Shown: piece after piece, positions 1-9,215 of the stretch | Numbering within the stretch: the first letter of the stretch is position 1 | Layout of the letters: each line of letters begins with the position of its first letter | Assembly (NCBI GenBank): GCA_003260325.1 | Contig: MOLU01000007.1 | Span: forward strand, 3,329 to 67,328 | Source of the DNA: Candidatus Gracilibacteria bacterium GN02-872 | Lineage (GTDB): Bacteria > Patescibacteriota > Gracilibacteria > BD1-5 > UBA6164 | Direction of reading: 5' to 3' | DNA length: 64,000 nucleotides | Notes under the pieces: generated by a model | Told to the model about the DNA's origin: nothing | The model's input: only the letters and a program-made list of their open reading frames with translations | Database searches by the model: none | Made by a program: the position numbers and the translations under genes

Positions 1-198
1 AAAAATAGATAAAAAAATAGAAAAAAAACTAAAAAATAAAAATAAAAATTTAAAATAAAAATATTTAGAAAACTCAATTCAATATTTTTTAGAAATTTCA
101 AGATTATTTTTATAAAAAGTAAAAAAACAAAATCCTAGAAATAGCATTATAAAGATGAATATCAAAATTGTAAAAATATTTAAATTAAAAACTTGCAT
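1..198 (-). CDS. Membrane protein, partial (cut by window edge)
   Basis: Reading frame from an ATG at 198 runs open to the window edge (66 codons). The N-terminus is a long hydrophobic stretch followed by a short charged loop and a second Phe/Leu-rich hydrophobic segment, so at least two membrane spans are visible. One in-frame TGA is read as glycine. It lies downstream of the Bat-type operon on the same strand and could be its last member, but family assignment is not possible from this fragment. Confidence 0.55.
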
Positions 199-250
199 TT
201 TTATTTTTTTATTTTATAATATTAAAACTTTAATTATTTTTTTTAGAAAA

Positions 251-421
251 ATGAATTTAGAAACAATAAATACTTGAGGAAAAGAAGAAACAAAAAATAT
301 AGATTTAATAAAAAAGCTAACTATAGAGCACAGAAATATAATCAATGAAATCAGAAATAGTGATATTCGTAATTCTTATCCTTACAATCAAGATCCTAGA
401 TTCAATCCTAAATTAAAGTAA
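251..421 (+). CDS. Small hypothetical protein, 56 aa
   Basis: ATG to TAA with one in-frame TGA (Gly). The product is charged and hydrophilic with no membrane segment, and its C-terminal part is rich in Asn, Arg, Asp and Pro. It is transcribed opposite to the genes on both sides. I do not recognise a family. Lack of repeats and balanced codon content make it plausible, but its short length leaves it uncertain. Confidence 0.4.
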
Positions 422-441
422 AAATAATTTATTTTTCTTTT

Positions 442-1440
442 TTATTTTTGAAAAATATTCTTTAAGTTCAAAAAACTACAAAAAAGTAAAAATAGTAAAA
501 AACTCAGAAAATAAGCAAAGCTATCATAAATATCCCTATAAGTTTTTTTTGTTTTCTCTTCAATATCAGTTTTCTGTAGTTTTTCGAGCTCAGTAAAAAT
601 ATTTTCAAAAGATTTGTTATCAGTAGCTCTAAAAAATTTTCAATTTGTAATTTCAGAAATTTCTTTTAAAAACACATCATTTAGAGGCTTAACAATAGCC
701 TTTTGTTCAAAAGGTCAATTTTTATAATTTACAAAAGCATCTTGTTTTCCTCAAATTCAAACACTATAAATTTTTATTCAATCATCCCTTGCTGAAATAG
801 AAGCTACTTTTGGCTCTGCTCAAGTATTTGCATCTCAGTCAGTTATCAAAACAATTGTTTTTTCTCTATTTTTATCATCTTTATCAAACATATTTTTCCC
901 CATCAAAATCGCATCTCAAATGGCTGTTCAGGGAAATTGAGATTGGTTTATCGTCTCTGTAGAAATATTTTTTACAGTTTCTTCCAAAATTTTGTAATCA
1001 AAAGTTAGAGGAATTCAAACAAATGGTTTTCAAGCAAAAAGTACAAGTCAAACTCGATTTGTTTTTTGTTTTTGTAAAAAATTTATAATCAGTTTTTTCG
1101 CGGATTCTAGCCTAGTTGGTAATAAATCTATAGCATTCATACTTTCTGAAACATCAAAAGCCAAAACTATATCAATCCCGCTTTTTTTGTCTTTTTCATC
1201 AGTATTTACTTTATTTGGATTAGCAAAGATAAAAGAAAACATAAAAAATGCTGAAATTATCAGAAAAATCCTAAAATAAAATAAAAAAGAATTTCTTTTA
1301 AAAACCTGTTTTAAATCATTAAAAGCCGAAAAATTTTGATATTTATTTCTATTTTTATAAAAAAGAAATAAAAAAAATAAAGCTAAAATTGGTAAAAAAA
1401 GATAATATGGTTCAAAAAATTCTACATTAAATATTTTCAT
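442..1440 (-). CDS. VWA domain protein (BatA-type)
   Basis: 332 aa. Two N-terminal membrane segments (about residues 11-28 and 53-73) precede a von Willebrand A domain with MIDAS motif DVSESM at 96-101, and the segment TDGDANTG followed by a VGIG strand later in the domain. A C-terminal membrane segment closes the protein. This is the BatA/BatB layout: a membrane-anchored periplasmic metal-binding domain. It is the last clear gene of the MoxR-DUF58 operon, where VWA proteins act as partners of the MoxR chaperone ATPase. Gly at several conserved places is encoded by TGA. Confidence 0.85.
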
Positions 1441-1452
1441 AATTTTTTAATT

Positions 1453-1893
1453 TTATAAATCTTTTTCAAAAATATCTTTTAAATCTTGAAAAATATTTTC
1501 TATTTGCGAGGCATCAATTTCATTTTCTTTATACTTTAAAAAATAAATTTTTGAGAATAAATTAACAAAATTTTCATCAAAATTTAAATTTTTAAATTCT
1601 GAAAAACTCATTTTTGAAATTTCAGTATTTCAAGATTTCTTCTCAAGAAATAAAGAAAATAAGTGTAAACTTTTTTCTAAAAAATTATCAGAATTTTTTA
1701 ATTTTTCAAGTTCAATCAAAAAATCTATATTTTTTTCTTCTGTTTTTTTTACTTCTTTGATTTCTACTTTTGGCTTATTTTTAAATAAAAACAAATAAAA
1801 AATAAAAATCAAAAAAATTATTCAAACAACAAAAAAACTATAAATTTCAAAAGGAAATCACAAATCAAATCATTTTTCAAAAATATCTTTCAT
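1453..1893 (-). CDS. One-TM protein of MoxR operon (DUF4381-like position)
   Basis: 146 aa from ATG 1893, three bases after the DUF58 stop, so translation is probably coupled. A single hydrophobic segment (about residues 19-38) is followed by a charged, Glu/Lys-rich cytoplasmic part. In many bacteria the slot between DUF58 and VWA genes holds a small one-TM DUF4381 protein, which this resembles in size, topology and place. The similarity is positional; I see no diagnostic motif, so the family name is inference. Confidence 0.65.
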
Positions 1894-1896
1894 AAG

Positions 1897-2751
1897 CTAC
1901 AACTTGCTAAAATAAAGAAATAATTCTTTAAAAATATTTTTTTTCGTATCCATATAAATATATCAAATTTTATTTTTTTTCAAAATATTTTTAAAATTTT
2001 CTAGTTTTTCCTTTCTTAAAATATTAAATTTTTCAGTTTCTTTTGAACTCAAAGATAAATCCAAAAAATTGTTATCAGATGCAAAAACTACATCATTTCA
2101 AATATTTTCTAAATTATTTTCAAAATAATCAAAAATATTTATAAAAATAACTTCATTTCTCAGTCAAAGAATTTTTAAACTTTTATCATCTTCTTGCAAA
2201 ATATCGTCACTTAAAATAAAAATTAAATTATCTTTTGTTTTATTTTTTACTAAATTTTCAAAAATCTTTTTTGTTCGATTATGGTCTATTTTTCAGCTTC
2301 TCTGAGAATTTTCTATTTTATCAATTGTTCTCAAAATATTTCAAAAATCTTTTTTGTATGGAATAAATTCTTGTTTTTCGCTTCAATAAAACAAAATTCA
2401 AAAACTGTCAGAATTTTTATATGAACTAAAAGCCAAACTATAAAAAACCTCTTCTAGTATTTCTTTTTTGGTTTGTTTAGCTATTTTCCAAAAAATAGAA
2501 GGGTTTAAATCAATCAAAAACAAAACTTTTAGTTCTTTTTCTTCTTCAAATATTTTAGAATAAATTTTATCAGTTTTTGATGAAGTTTTCCAATCAATTG
2601 CCTTAACGGGGTCTCAAAAAACATATTCTTTATGTTCTGAAAAATTTATTCAGCTTCAGTGAAACTTACTTTTATACAAGCCAAAAAGTAAATTTCAAAT
2701 TGATTTAGTTAATTTAAAATCAATAAGTTTTATTTTTTTTATTATTTGCAT
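1897..2751 (-). CDS. DUF58 domain protein
   Basis: 284 aa, ending in TAG. The family hallmark is present at residues 46-55: GDPVKAIDWK, typical of DUF58 proteins, which have a degenerate VWA-like fold and are encoded next to MoxR ATPases. No obvious transmembrane segments are seen, unlike longer DUF58 proteins with two N-terminal spans. It follows moxR after a 169-base gap holding an unusual inverted repeat and is nearly contiguous with the downstream one-TM gene. Confidence 0.85.
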
Positions 2752-2920
2752 AAGTTTTATTTAGTTGGAGGGGGAACGTGAATCTTTTATTATTTTACTT
2801 TATTATTTTACTTTATTTTTTATTTATTTTTTATACTTTTTAATTATTTTATACTTTTTATATTTTTACTTTATTTCTTATTTTATATATTTTTATGAAA
2901 AATATTCCCCCTCCGTGCTT
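2752..2920. repeat. GC-rich inverted repeat around an AT-only loop
   Basis: The gap between moxR and the DUF58 gene contains GGAGGGGGAA (2767-2776) and its exact complement TTCCCCCTCC (2905-2914), separated by 128 bases made almost only of A and T with tandem TATTTTACTT-like units. In the minus-strand transcript this gives a ten-pair G/C-rich stem closing a purine-rich single-stranded loop. Such G-runs are exceptional in this genome. No protein can be supported here. Confidence 0.6.
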
Positions 2921-3898
2921 TTAAGATACAGTTATTTTAGAAATTATTTGTTCAATTATATATTCTTCATCAATCTCATCAACTATTGCTTCATAGCTTA
3001 AAATAAGTCTATGGCAAAGAGTATTTTTTACTAATTTTTTTATATCTTCTGGAATTACAAAACTTCTTCATTCTATCAAAGCTAAGGCTTTTGCTGCTCT
3101 AAGAGTAGAAATTCATCATCTTGGAGAAACTCAAAAATTTATGTATTTTTTCAAATCTTTTAATCAATAATTTTCTGGATTTCTCGTCGCATCAACTATT
3201 TTTGAAACATAATCAAAAATTGCATCTGAAATATATATTTTCTCAACTAAGTCCTGCAGATGAAAAATATCTTGTTTTGAAAGGATTTTATTTACTTCTT
3301 TTTTATCATCATAAACAACATTTTTATACATTTCTTTTTCTTGTTCAAAACTCGGATAATCAACTTTTACTTTCATAGAAAATCTATCAAGTTGTGCTTC
3401 TGGAAGCTTATAAGTTCATGACTGTTCAACTGGATTTTGTGTTGCTAAAACTAAAAATGGTTTTTCCAGAACAAAAGTTTCTTTTCAAATAGTTATAGAA
3501 CCTTCAGCCATAGCTTCAAGTAGAGCAGACTGGACCTTTGACGGGGCTCTATTTATTTCGTCGGCTAAAATAAAATTATTAAAAATTGGTCATTTTTTTA
3601 TATCAAAACTAGAATTTTTTATATTAAAAATCTCAGTTCAAATCAAATCACTTGGTAACAAATCAGGTGTAAATTGAATTCTATTAAAGCCTAAATCAAC
3701 ACATTTACTCAAAGTTGAAATAGTCAAAGTTTTTGCAAGTCAAGGCATTCACTCAAGTAAAATATGTCATCCTCAAATAAGACAAATAATAGTCTTTTCA
3801 ATTAAATCATTTTGTCAAAAAACTTTTTTTGATATTTCCATTTTTAGCTCTTTTACTTTTTGTGAAGCCTCATAAATATCTTTTTCTAAAATTTCCAT
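2921..3898 (-). CDS. MoxR family AAA+ ATPase
   Basis: 325 aa. Walker A is GMPGLAKT at residues 50-57 and Walker B lies in [15 protein letters not shown], a signature of the MoxR family. The family works as an ATP-driven chaperone that inserts metal cofactors or activates VWA partner proteins. BatD-like, DUF58 and VWA genes on the same strand complete the usual operon. The Walker A first glycine and several others are TGA codons. Full length for the family. Confidence 0.93.
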
Positions 3899-3920
3899 TT
3901 ATTCTCAAAAAATTATAAAA

Positions 3921-4226
3921 TTAAGCTTTTAAATCTTTTCTCAAATTCGTCAAAATCAAAGAATTTTCAGAAATCAAATCTAGAGTTTTTTGCTCAAATG
4001 AAGTATTATATTGTTCTAACAGTAGTTTATGATATTTTTTTCTTTTTTTGATTTCATTTTTCAATGATTTTTTAGTTACTTTTTGAGAATTTGTAAACCT
4101 AGCTGTAGCGTCATCTCTGTAAAATCACTGTAAATTTGCATCAGGTTTAGAATGGTTTCAAAAAGCCAAATTTCACGGAATAGATGTAAAAAGTACAAAT
4201 AACAATATTAAAAATTTTTTTCTCAT
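3921..4226 (-). CDS. Small secreted protein, 101 aa
   Basis: ATG at 4226. The N-terminus (Met-Arg-Lys-Lys then a Leu/Phe/Val core ending near an Ala-Phe-Gly) reads as a cleavable signal peptide. The mature part is basic and Lys-rich with a likely helical C-terminal half. It sits between the BatD-like gene (17 bases upstream) and moxR (22 bases downstream), so it belongs to the operon. No family recognised. Confidence 0.7.
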
Positions 4227-4242
4227 ATTTTTTTATTATAAA

Positions 4243-5154
4243 TTATTTTTCAAGAAATTCTTTTATTTTTTCAAGAAATTCTTTTTTATCAAGTTCTAAA
4301 TCTGAATATTTTAATTTGTTAAAAAATAAATTTATTTCTCTAAGTTTTTCTTTTTCTTCAGATTCAGCTATTTGTTCAATCATTTCAGAAATATTTTTAT
4401 TTCAAATCTCAATTCAATATTTTTCTAAAATTTTATTCTTTATACTTTTTTCAGCTTGCTCAAGAAAATCATTTGAGTTTATGTCTAAATTTTCTCTAAA
4501 ATTTTCATCTTCTTTTTGCTCTTGATCATTAAATTCTGCTTCTTGTTTTTTTGAACCAAATCATAAAAAATAAATTAGAATTCATAAAATAATTATTAAA
4601 AAAAATATTATTAAAAATGTATTTATTCAAGATTTTTCATCAACTTTTTCTTTTGTTTCAATTAAAAAATTACCTGTAGAATTATTATTTAAGGCTAATT
4701 TAAGGTCAGAAGCTTTATTTTCTTGATGAACATTTTCATTTACAACTTTTATTTTCAAAGCATCTATTTGCCTTTTTTCTCAATCTTTATCAAAAGAAAA
4801 TGGTCAAATATCAAATTCTCAAGTTTTTTTTGGAATCAAAGAAAAAGTGTAACTTGCCCTTCCCTCTTTTTTTTCTTCTAATTGTCAATTTTTTATTATT
4901 CATTGAGAAATAAAGCTAAATCATTGATTTATCAAAGAAATATCAAAGTTTTCCATTCATTTTACTTTTTTTATGCTTTCAAGCAATTCAGAAATATCAA
5001 TATCTCAATCAATTCAAGTAAAATCAACATTCAATGAAACAAAATCATCTTTTGAATTTATTTCAGTTTTATCAGCTTTTATATCAACTTCATATGTAAA
5101 AACACAATCTGTTGAGAATAAAAGTAATGATAATAAGACAATTATTTTTTTCAT
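4243..5154 (-). CDS. BatD-like oxygen-tolerance/surface protein
   Basis: 303 aa from ATG 5154. Signal peptide, then a beta-rich extracytoplasmic part of about 170 residues resembling the Ig-like repeats of BatD, a membrane segment near residue 200, and an acidic cytoplasmic tail ending in two copies of a KEFLEK motif (a direct repeat at about 4247-4290). Topology and its place at the head of a MoxR-DUF58-VWA operon indicate BatD. Sequence similarity is low, so the name rests largely on context. Confidence 0.7.
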
Positions 5155-5208
5155 TTTTTCAAATTTTCGCTTAAATATCTAAATTTAAAAATATTATAAC
5201 TATGAATT

Positions 5209-5228
5209 GTTAAGAAAGTGTTAAGAAA
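5209..5228 (+). promoter_or_regulatory. Direct repeat, possible OmpR-type operator
   Basis: GTTAAGAAA occurs at 5209-5217 and again at 5220-5228, an 11-base period. OmpR/PhoB-family regulators bind such direct repeats. The site lies between the divergent BatD-like gene and an OmpR-type regulator gene, so autoregulation or control of the Bat operon is possible. This is inference from spacing and position. Confidence 0.4.
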
Positions 5229-5326
5229 AAGTTTTTTTTTTGTTAATTTTTTGGAAATTTTAGTTTTTTGCTTAAAATAACAGTTGTATTTTTAAAAATT
5301 TAAAATATTTCTTAAAAAATAAAATT

Positions 5327-5998
5327 ATGAAAGTTCTCGTTGTTGAAGATGATCAAATCATTTGACCAAATATCTGCGAATATTTAGAAGAAAATAGTTT
5401 CTTAGTTACTTTAAAAGAAAACTGACAAGATTGACTTAAAGAAGCGCTAAAAAACAAATATGATATTTTTATTTTAGATGTGATGCTTCCACTAAAAGAT
5501 GGTTTTAGTATCGCAAAAGAAATAAGAGAAAACTGAATCAAAACTCCAATTATTTTTTTAACTGCAAAAGAAGATTTAGAAAGCAAAGAAAGATGATTTA
5601 ATGTTTGATGAGACGATTATTTAACAAAACCTTTTAAATTAAAGGAATTAGTTTTAAGAATAAGAAGTATTCTCAAAAGAGTCAATAAATCTGAGATTTT
5701 AGACAAAATAGTAGCTTGAGATATTATTTTAGATTTAGGCTTAAAAGAAGTAAAAAGATGAAATAAAATTATAAATTTAACTCCAAAAGAATTTATGATT
5801 TTAGAATATTTAATGAAAAATAAAGGAAAAGCGGTTCCGAAAAAAGAAATTTTAGAGTACATTTGGTGAATAAATAATGATATTTGGTCTGATGTAATCA
5901 GAGCTCATATTTTGACTTTGAGAAAAAAATTAAATGATTGATTCAAATTTGACCCAATAGTAACAGTAAGGTGAATTTGATTTAAGTTTTTAGATTAA
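5327..5998 (+). CDS. OmpR/PhoB-family response regulator
   Basis: 223 aa. N-terminal receiver domain with acidic pocket (EDD at 7-9), phosphoacceptor Asp51 in ILDVMLP and conserved Lys101 in YLTKPF. The C-terminal half is a winged-helix DNA-binding domain (LTPKEFMILEYL recognition region, final RGIGFKFL hairpin). Conserved glycines including those of the receiver loop are TGA. The kinase gene starts four bases after the stop, so the two are co-expressed. Confidence 0.93.
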
Positions 5999-6002
5999 AA
6001 AT

Positions 6003-7292
6003 ATGAAAAATAAATTTTGAATAAAAACAAGAGTTTTTTTGTGATTTTGATTTTTTTTGATCACAATTATAAATATTCTTTTATATCTTTTATATCTTTG
6101 AGTTGAGGATTCTTTTATTTCTGGAATTGAAGCAAATATTGAGAAAAATTATAACACAATAAAAAAAGTAATTGACCAACAAGAAGCTGAAAACAAAGAT
6201 ACAATAAATCTCACAAGTGATGATCTAAAAAGCCTAAAAGATTTATGATTTTTTACATCTTTTTGAAAGAAAAATGAAGAAATAGAAAAAAACTACAAAC
6301 TTTGAAGTTTTGTTTATTGAAAAGAAATCTTTTTTAGGTGAGATTATAAATGATACAACATCATAATTTGAAAAAATATTTCTGATTTCTTGAATTACAA
6401 GTCAAAGATGATGGAAGTTATTTTGTATGCAGATTTGATTAGTGTAATTATTTTGATTGTTATGGTTTATCTTATAACAAACAGACTTTTGAAACCACTT
6501 ATTGAATTATCAAAATTTATTTCAAAATATGACATCACAAAAAATAAAGAACTTATAAAAAATAATTATTGAGATTCTGAGATTTGACTTATAACAGACG
6601 CAATAAATAATTTAATTTCAAAATCAAAAAATATTTTAGAATCGCAAAAAAGATTTATTCAGGATTCAAGCCACGAGCTAAAAACCCCTCTTATGCAAAT
6701 TGATTCAAATATTGAGCTTTTAGAAGAAAAAATTGAAGATGAAAAAATTCTCAAAAAACTTGAAAATATCAAAAAATCAAGTGAAAATATTAACAAAATT
6801 GTTTCAAATTTATGATTTATTTTGAGATGAGAAGAAAATTTCCAAAACACAGAAAAAATAGATATTTATAAATATCTAAATAATTTAGTAAAATGATTTT
6901 ATAGCATAGCAAATGAAAAAAATATTCAGATAAATATCGAAAAAATAGAAGATTTGGAAATAGAAAATAACACTTATTTTTTAGACAGACTTTTCGGGAA
7001 CTTGATACAAAACGCAATTTTTTACAATAACTGAAATTCTGAAATAAAAATAAAAATTTTTAAAAATAAAGTTATTTTAAAAGATAATTGAGTTTGAATA
7101 AAAAAAGATGAATTAGAAAAGATCTTTGATAGATTTTATAGGAACTCTGATTCAAATATTTATAACAAAAATTGAAGCTGACTTGGTTTAACAATAGTGA
7201 AAAAGATTTGTGATGATTTTGGTTGGGAAATATATATTTCCTCAGAAATATGAGTCTGAAGCACTTTTGAAATAATTTTTAAACAAAATTAA
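6003..7292 (+). CDS. Sensor histidine kinase
   Basis: 429 aa. TM1 near residues 10-35, an extracytoplasmic sensor of about 100 residues, and TM2 near 138-160. The HisKA domain has phosphoacceptor His224 in SSHELKTPL. The HATPase domain shows N box (NLIQNAIFYN), G1 (DNGVGI), F box (FYRNSD) and G2 (GSGLGL near 390). Both glycines that begin G2 and several in G1 are TGA. It is the partner of the preceding OmpR-type regulator; the sensed signal is unknown. Confidence 0.93.
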
Positions 7293-7316
7293 AAGCTTGG
7301 ATTCTCCCAAGCTTTA
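7292..7316. terminator. Bidirectional terminator
   Basis: AAAGCTTGG (7292-7300) and CCAAGCTTT (7307-7315) form a nine-pair stem with a six-base loop at the end of the kinase gene. It also lies just past the stop of the convergent 30-aa gene, so it can serve both strands. Confidence 0.7.
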
Positions 7317-7317
7317 C

Positions 7318-7410
7318 CTACAAACCTAAAAAAATTGTGAGAACTATAATGAAAATAACAATTGCTATAATAGCAACTGCAAGTTCCCCATCAATTTCTT
7401 CTTCATTCAT
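7318..7410 (-). CDS. Membrane microprotein, 30 aa
   Basis: ATG at 7410, TAG at 7318-7320. A strong Shine-Dalgarno (AAGGAGG, five bases upstream of ATG) is present, unlike most genes here. The product has an acidic N-terminus (MNEEEID) followed by one hydrophobic helix of about 20 residues. Both glycines use GGN codons; there is no TGA. The ribosome binding site, promoter-like sequence upstream and terminator downstream support real expression. Function unknown; it resembles the neighbouring 29-aa protein in design. Confidence 0.65.
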   Translation of the reverse strand: MNEEEIDGELAVAIIAIVIFIIVLTIFLGL

Positions 7411-7442
7411 TTTTCCTCCTTTTCATTTTTTGAAAGAATGTA

Positions 7443-7469
7443 ATTATAATCTTTTTTACAAAAAGTCAA
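7443..7469 (-). promoter_or_regulatory. Putative promoter of the 30-aa gene
   Basis: On the minus strand TTGACT (7469-7464) is followed after 15 bases by TATAAT (7448-7443). Spacing is short for a sigma-70 promoter, but both boxes are near consensus and it sits directly upstream of the strong ribosome binding site. Confidence 0.45.
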
Positions 7470-7476
7470 GAAAAAA

Positions 7477-7497
7477 CCTGACTTTTTAAAAGTCAGG
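7477..7497 (-). terminator. Terminator of the 29-aa gene
   Basis: CCTGACTTTT and AAAAGTCAGG form a ten-pair stem with almost no loop; the minus strand continues into TTTTTT. It separates the two microprotein genes into individual transcription units. Confidence 0.7.
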
Positions 7498-7507
7498 TCC
7501 TAATGAT

Positions 7508-7597
7508 TTAATAAACACTGAAGCCCCCAGCCATTAAAATGGCCAATATGAAGGCAACAACTATTTCTATTGCGTCAAAGATGTCTAAATCATCCAT
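7508..7597 (-). CDS. Membrane microprotein, 29 aa
   Basis: Start ATG at 7597 is chosen over an upstream TTG because AGGGGGAG lies just before it as a strong ribosome binding site. The product begins MDDLDIFDAIE and continues with one hydrophobic helix ending near a GGFSVY tail. Glycines are GGG and GGC, none TGA. With its own promoter, a palindrome in the leader and a terminator, it looks like a stand-alone unit. Design (acidic head plus one helix) parallels the 30-aa gene downstream. Function unknown. Confidence 0.65.
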   Translation of the reverse strand: MDDLDIFDAIEIVVAFILAILMAGGFSVY

Positions 7598-7618
7598 GAC
7601 TCCCCCTTTTTTAAAAAC

Positions 7619-7668
7619 TACTAAAATTAGTAGCAGAATAATTATACATAAAGATATTATTTTGTAAA
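7619..7668 (-). promoter_or_regulatory. Promoter and palindrome upstream of the 29-aa gene
   Basis: Minus-strand TTTACA (7668-7663), 16-base spacer, TATAAT (7646-7641). Between the -10 box and the start codon lies the perfect palindrome CTACTAATTTTAGTAG (complement at 7619-7634), which could be an operator or a short hairpin in the 5' leader. Confidence 0.5.
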
Positions 7669-7745
7669 GATATTTTTTATTTTTTTCAAACAAAAAAAAT
7701 TTTTTTAAATATAATTCAGAAAATATCCTTTTAAAAAAAATAAAA

Positions 7746-9185
7746 ATGAGCTTTCTAATATACTTAATTTCTTTTCTAGAGTGATTTACAACTCTTTCAG
7801 TTGAAATAATCGCAATCAGAAGATTTACTCCAATAATTTGAACAAATTCAATTTCTACTTCAATAATTCTCTGAGTAATACTTTTAGCTTTATCTTATGG
7901 CTACTACATCGGTTGAAAAAACACAAAAAACTTAGAATCGAAGGATTTAATCAAAAAAATAATTTTTAATTTGACTGTCGCTTGAACTTATTATTTATTT
8001 TTTACATTTATCTTTGATCAGCTAATTCTTAGTTATTTGATTTTATATATTCAAAGCTATTTTTTCGCAATTCTCTTAAGTTCGTTCTTGTTATTTTTTA
8101 TTCCAGTATTTTTAGCTTCTCAAACAATTCCCTTACTTTCAGAAGTTTTGAAATGAGAAAATACTTGAGAAAAAGTTTGAAAACTATTATTTTTTTCAAC
8201 AGTTGGATCATTTTTAGGCTCTGTTATGACTTCTTCGGTTTTATTTCCTTTTATTTGAGTTTACAAAAGTTCGATTTTTGATTCTTTTTTGTTGACTTTT
8301 AGTTCTGTAATTTTGATTTGATACATTTTAAAAAAATATAAAGAAATAAACTTTGTTTCTATTTTATCAATAATTATATTTTTCCTAAGTATTATTTTAA
8401 TCATAAAACCTGATTCTCTAAGTAAAAATTCTCTTTTTAAAATAGCAAATTCTTACCATGATATAGAAATTTATGACACAAATGAAAACACAAGAATTTT
8501 TTCAATGAATTGATGATATTCATCAGGAATTGACAAAACAACAAAAGAAAGTTTTTTTAATTACATAAAAGAAATCAAAAAAAATATTTCTGAAAACAAA
8601 GGAAAAAATTTAAAAATTTTAATTATTGGTTGAGCTGGTTTTACTCTACCTAAAGAACTTTCTGAAAAAGAAAATATTGATTTAATTGATGTTGTAGATG
8701 TCGATCCAAATTTGAAAGATATTTCAGAAAAATATTTTTTACAAGAAAAGCTTTCAAAAAAGGTAAACTTCATAGTTGAGCCTTCAAGGTATTTTTTAAA
8801 TAATGCAATCAAAAATAATAAATTTTATGATGAAATAGTTATCGATATTTATGTCGGAAAGAGTTTACCAAGCCAAACTTTGACAGAAGAATTTTTTAAA
8901 AATATCAAAAAAATTGGGAAAAATATAAATATAAATATTATTTCTGATTTAGAATTAAAAACTGATTTCAGTAAAAATCTTTTCAACACAATGCAAAAAG
9001 CATTTTGAAAATTATATTTTAAAAGTGAATTAGATGAAAATAGAGAATGAAATTATTTAACAAACATAGTAGTTTCAAATAATTATTTTCCAGACTACTC
9101 TCAATACACTTTTGATAAAAATTTTTGAATCTATACAGATAATAAAAATAGCATTGAAATCGATGTTTTCAAAAGAGGATTATAA
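7746..9185 (+). CDS. Membrane-fused spermidine synthase-like protein
   Basis: 479 aa. The first about 220 residues hold seven or so membrane segments. The C-terminal half is a spermidine-synthase-like Rossmann domain with nucleotide loop LIIGGAGFTLPKEL near residue 290 and an acidic strand end DVVDVDP. Fusions of a membrane part with a SpeE-like domain are a known family, usually of unknown substrate. Several catalytic positions of true SpeE are not clear, so polyamine synthesis should not be assumed. Confidence 0.75.
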
Positions 9186-9215
9186 AAAGGACTTCCTTAA
9201 AGGAAATCCTTTTTT
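9184..9215. terminator. Terminator between convergent genes
   Basis: AAAAAGGA (9184-9191) pairs with TCCTTTTT (9207-9214) around an inner TTCC/GGAA pairing. The helicase stop codon (9214-9216) lies at its edge. Confidence 0.65.

Noticed and set aside
2765-3001. Phe/Tyr/Leu-rich frame in the moxR-DUF58 gap
   Set aside because: Low-complexity AT-rich sequence read as hydrophobic codons; it runs into the 3' end of moxR on the other strand.
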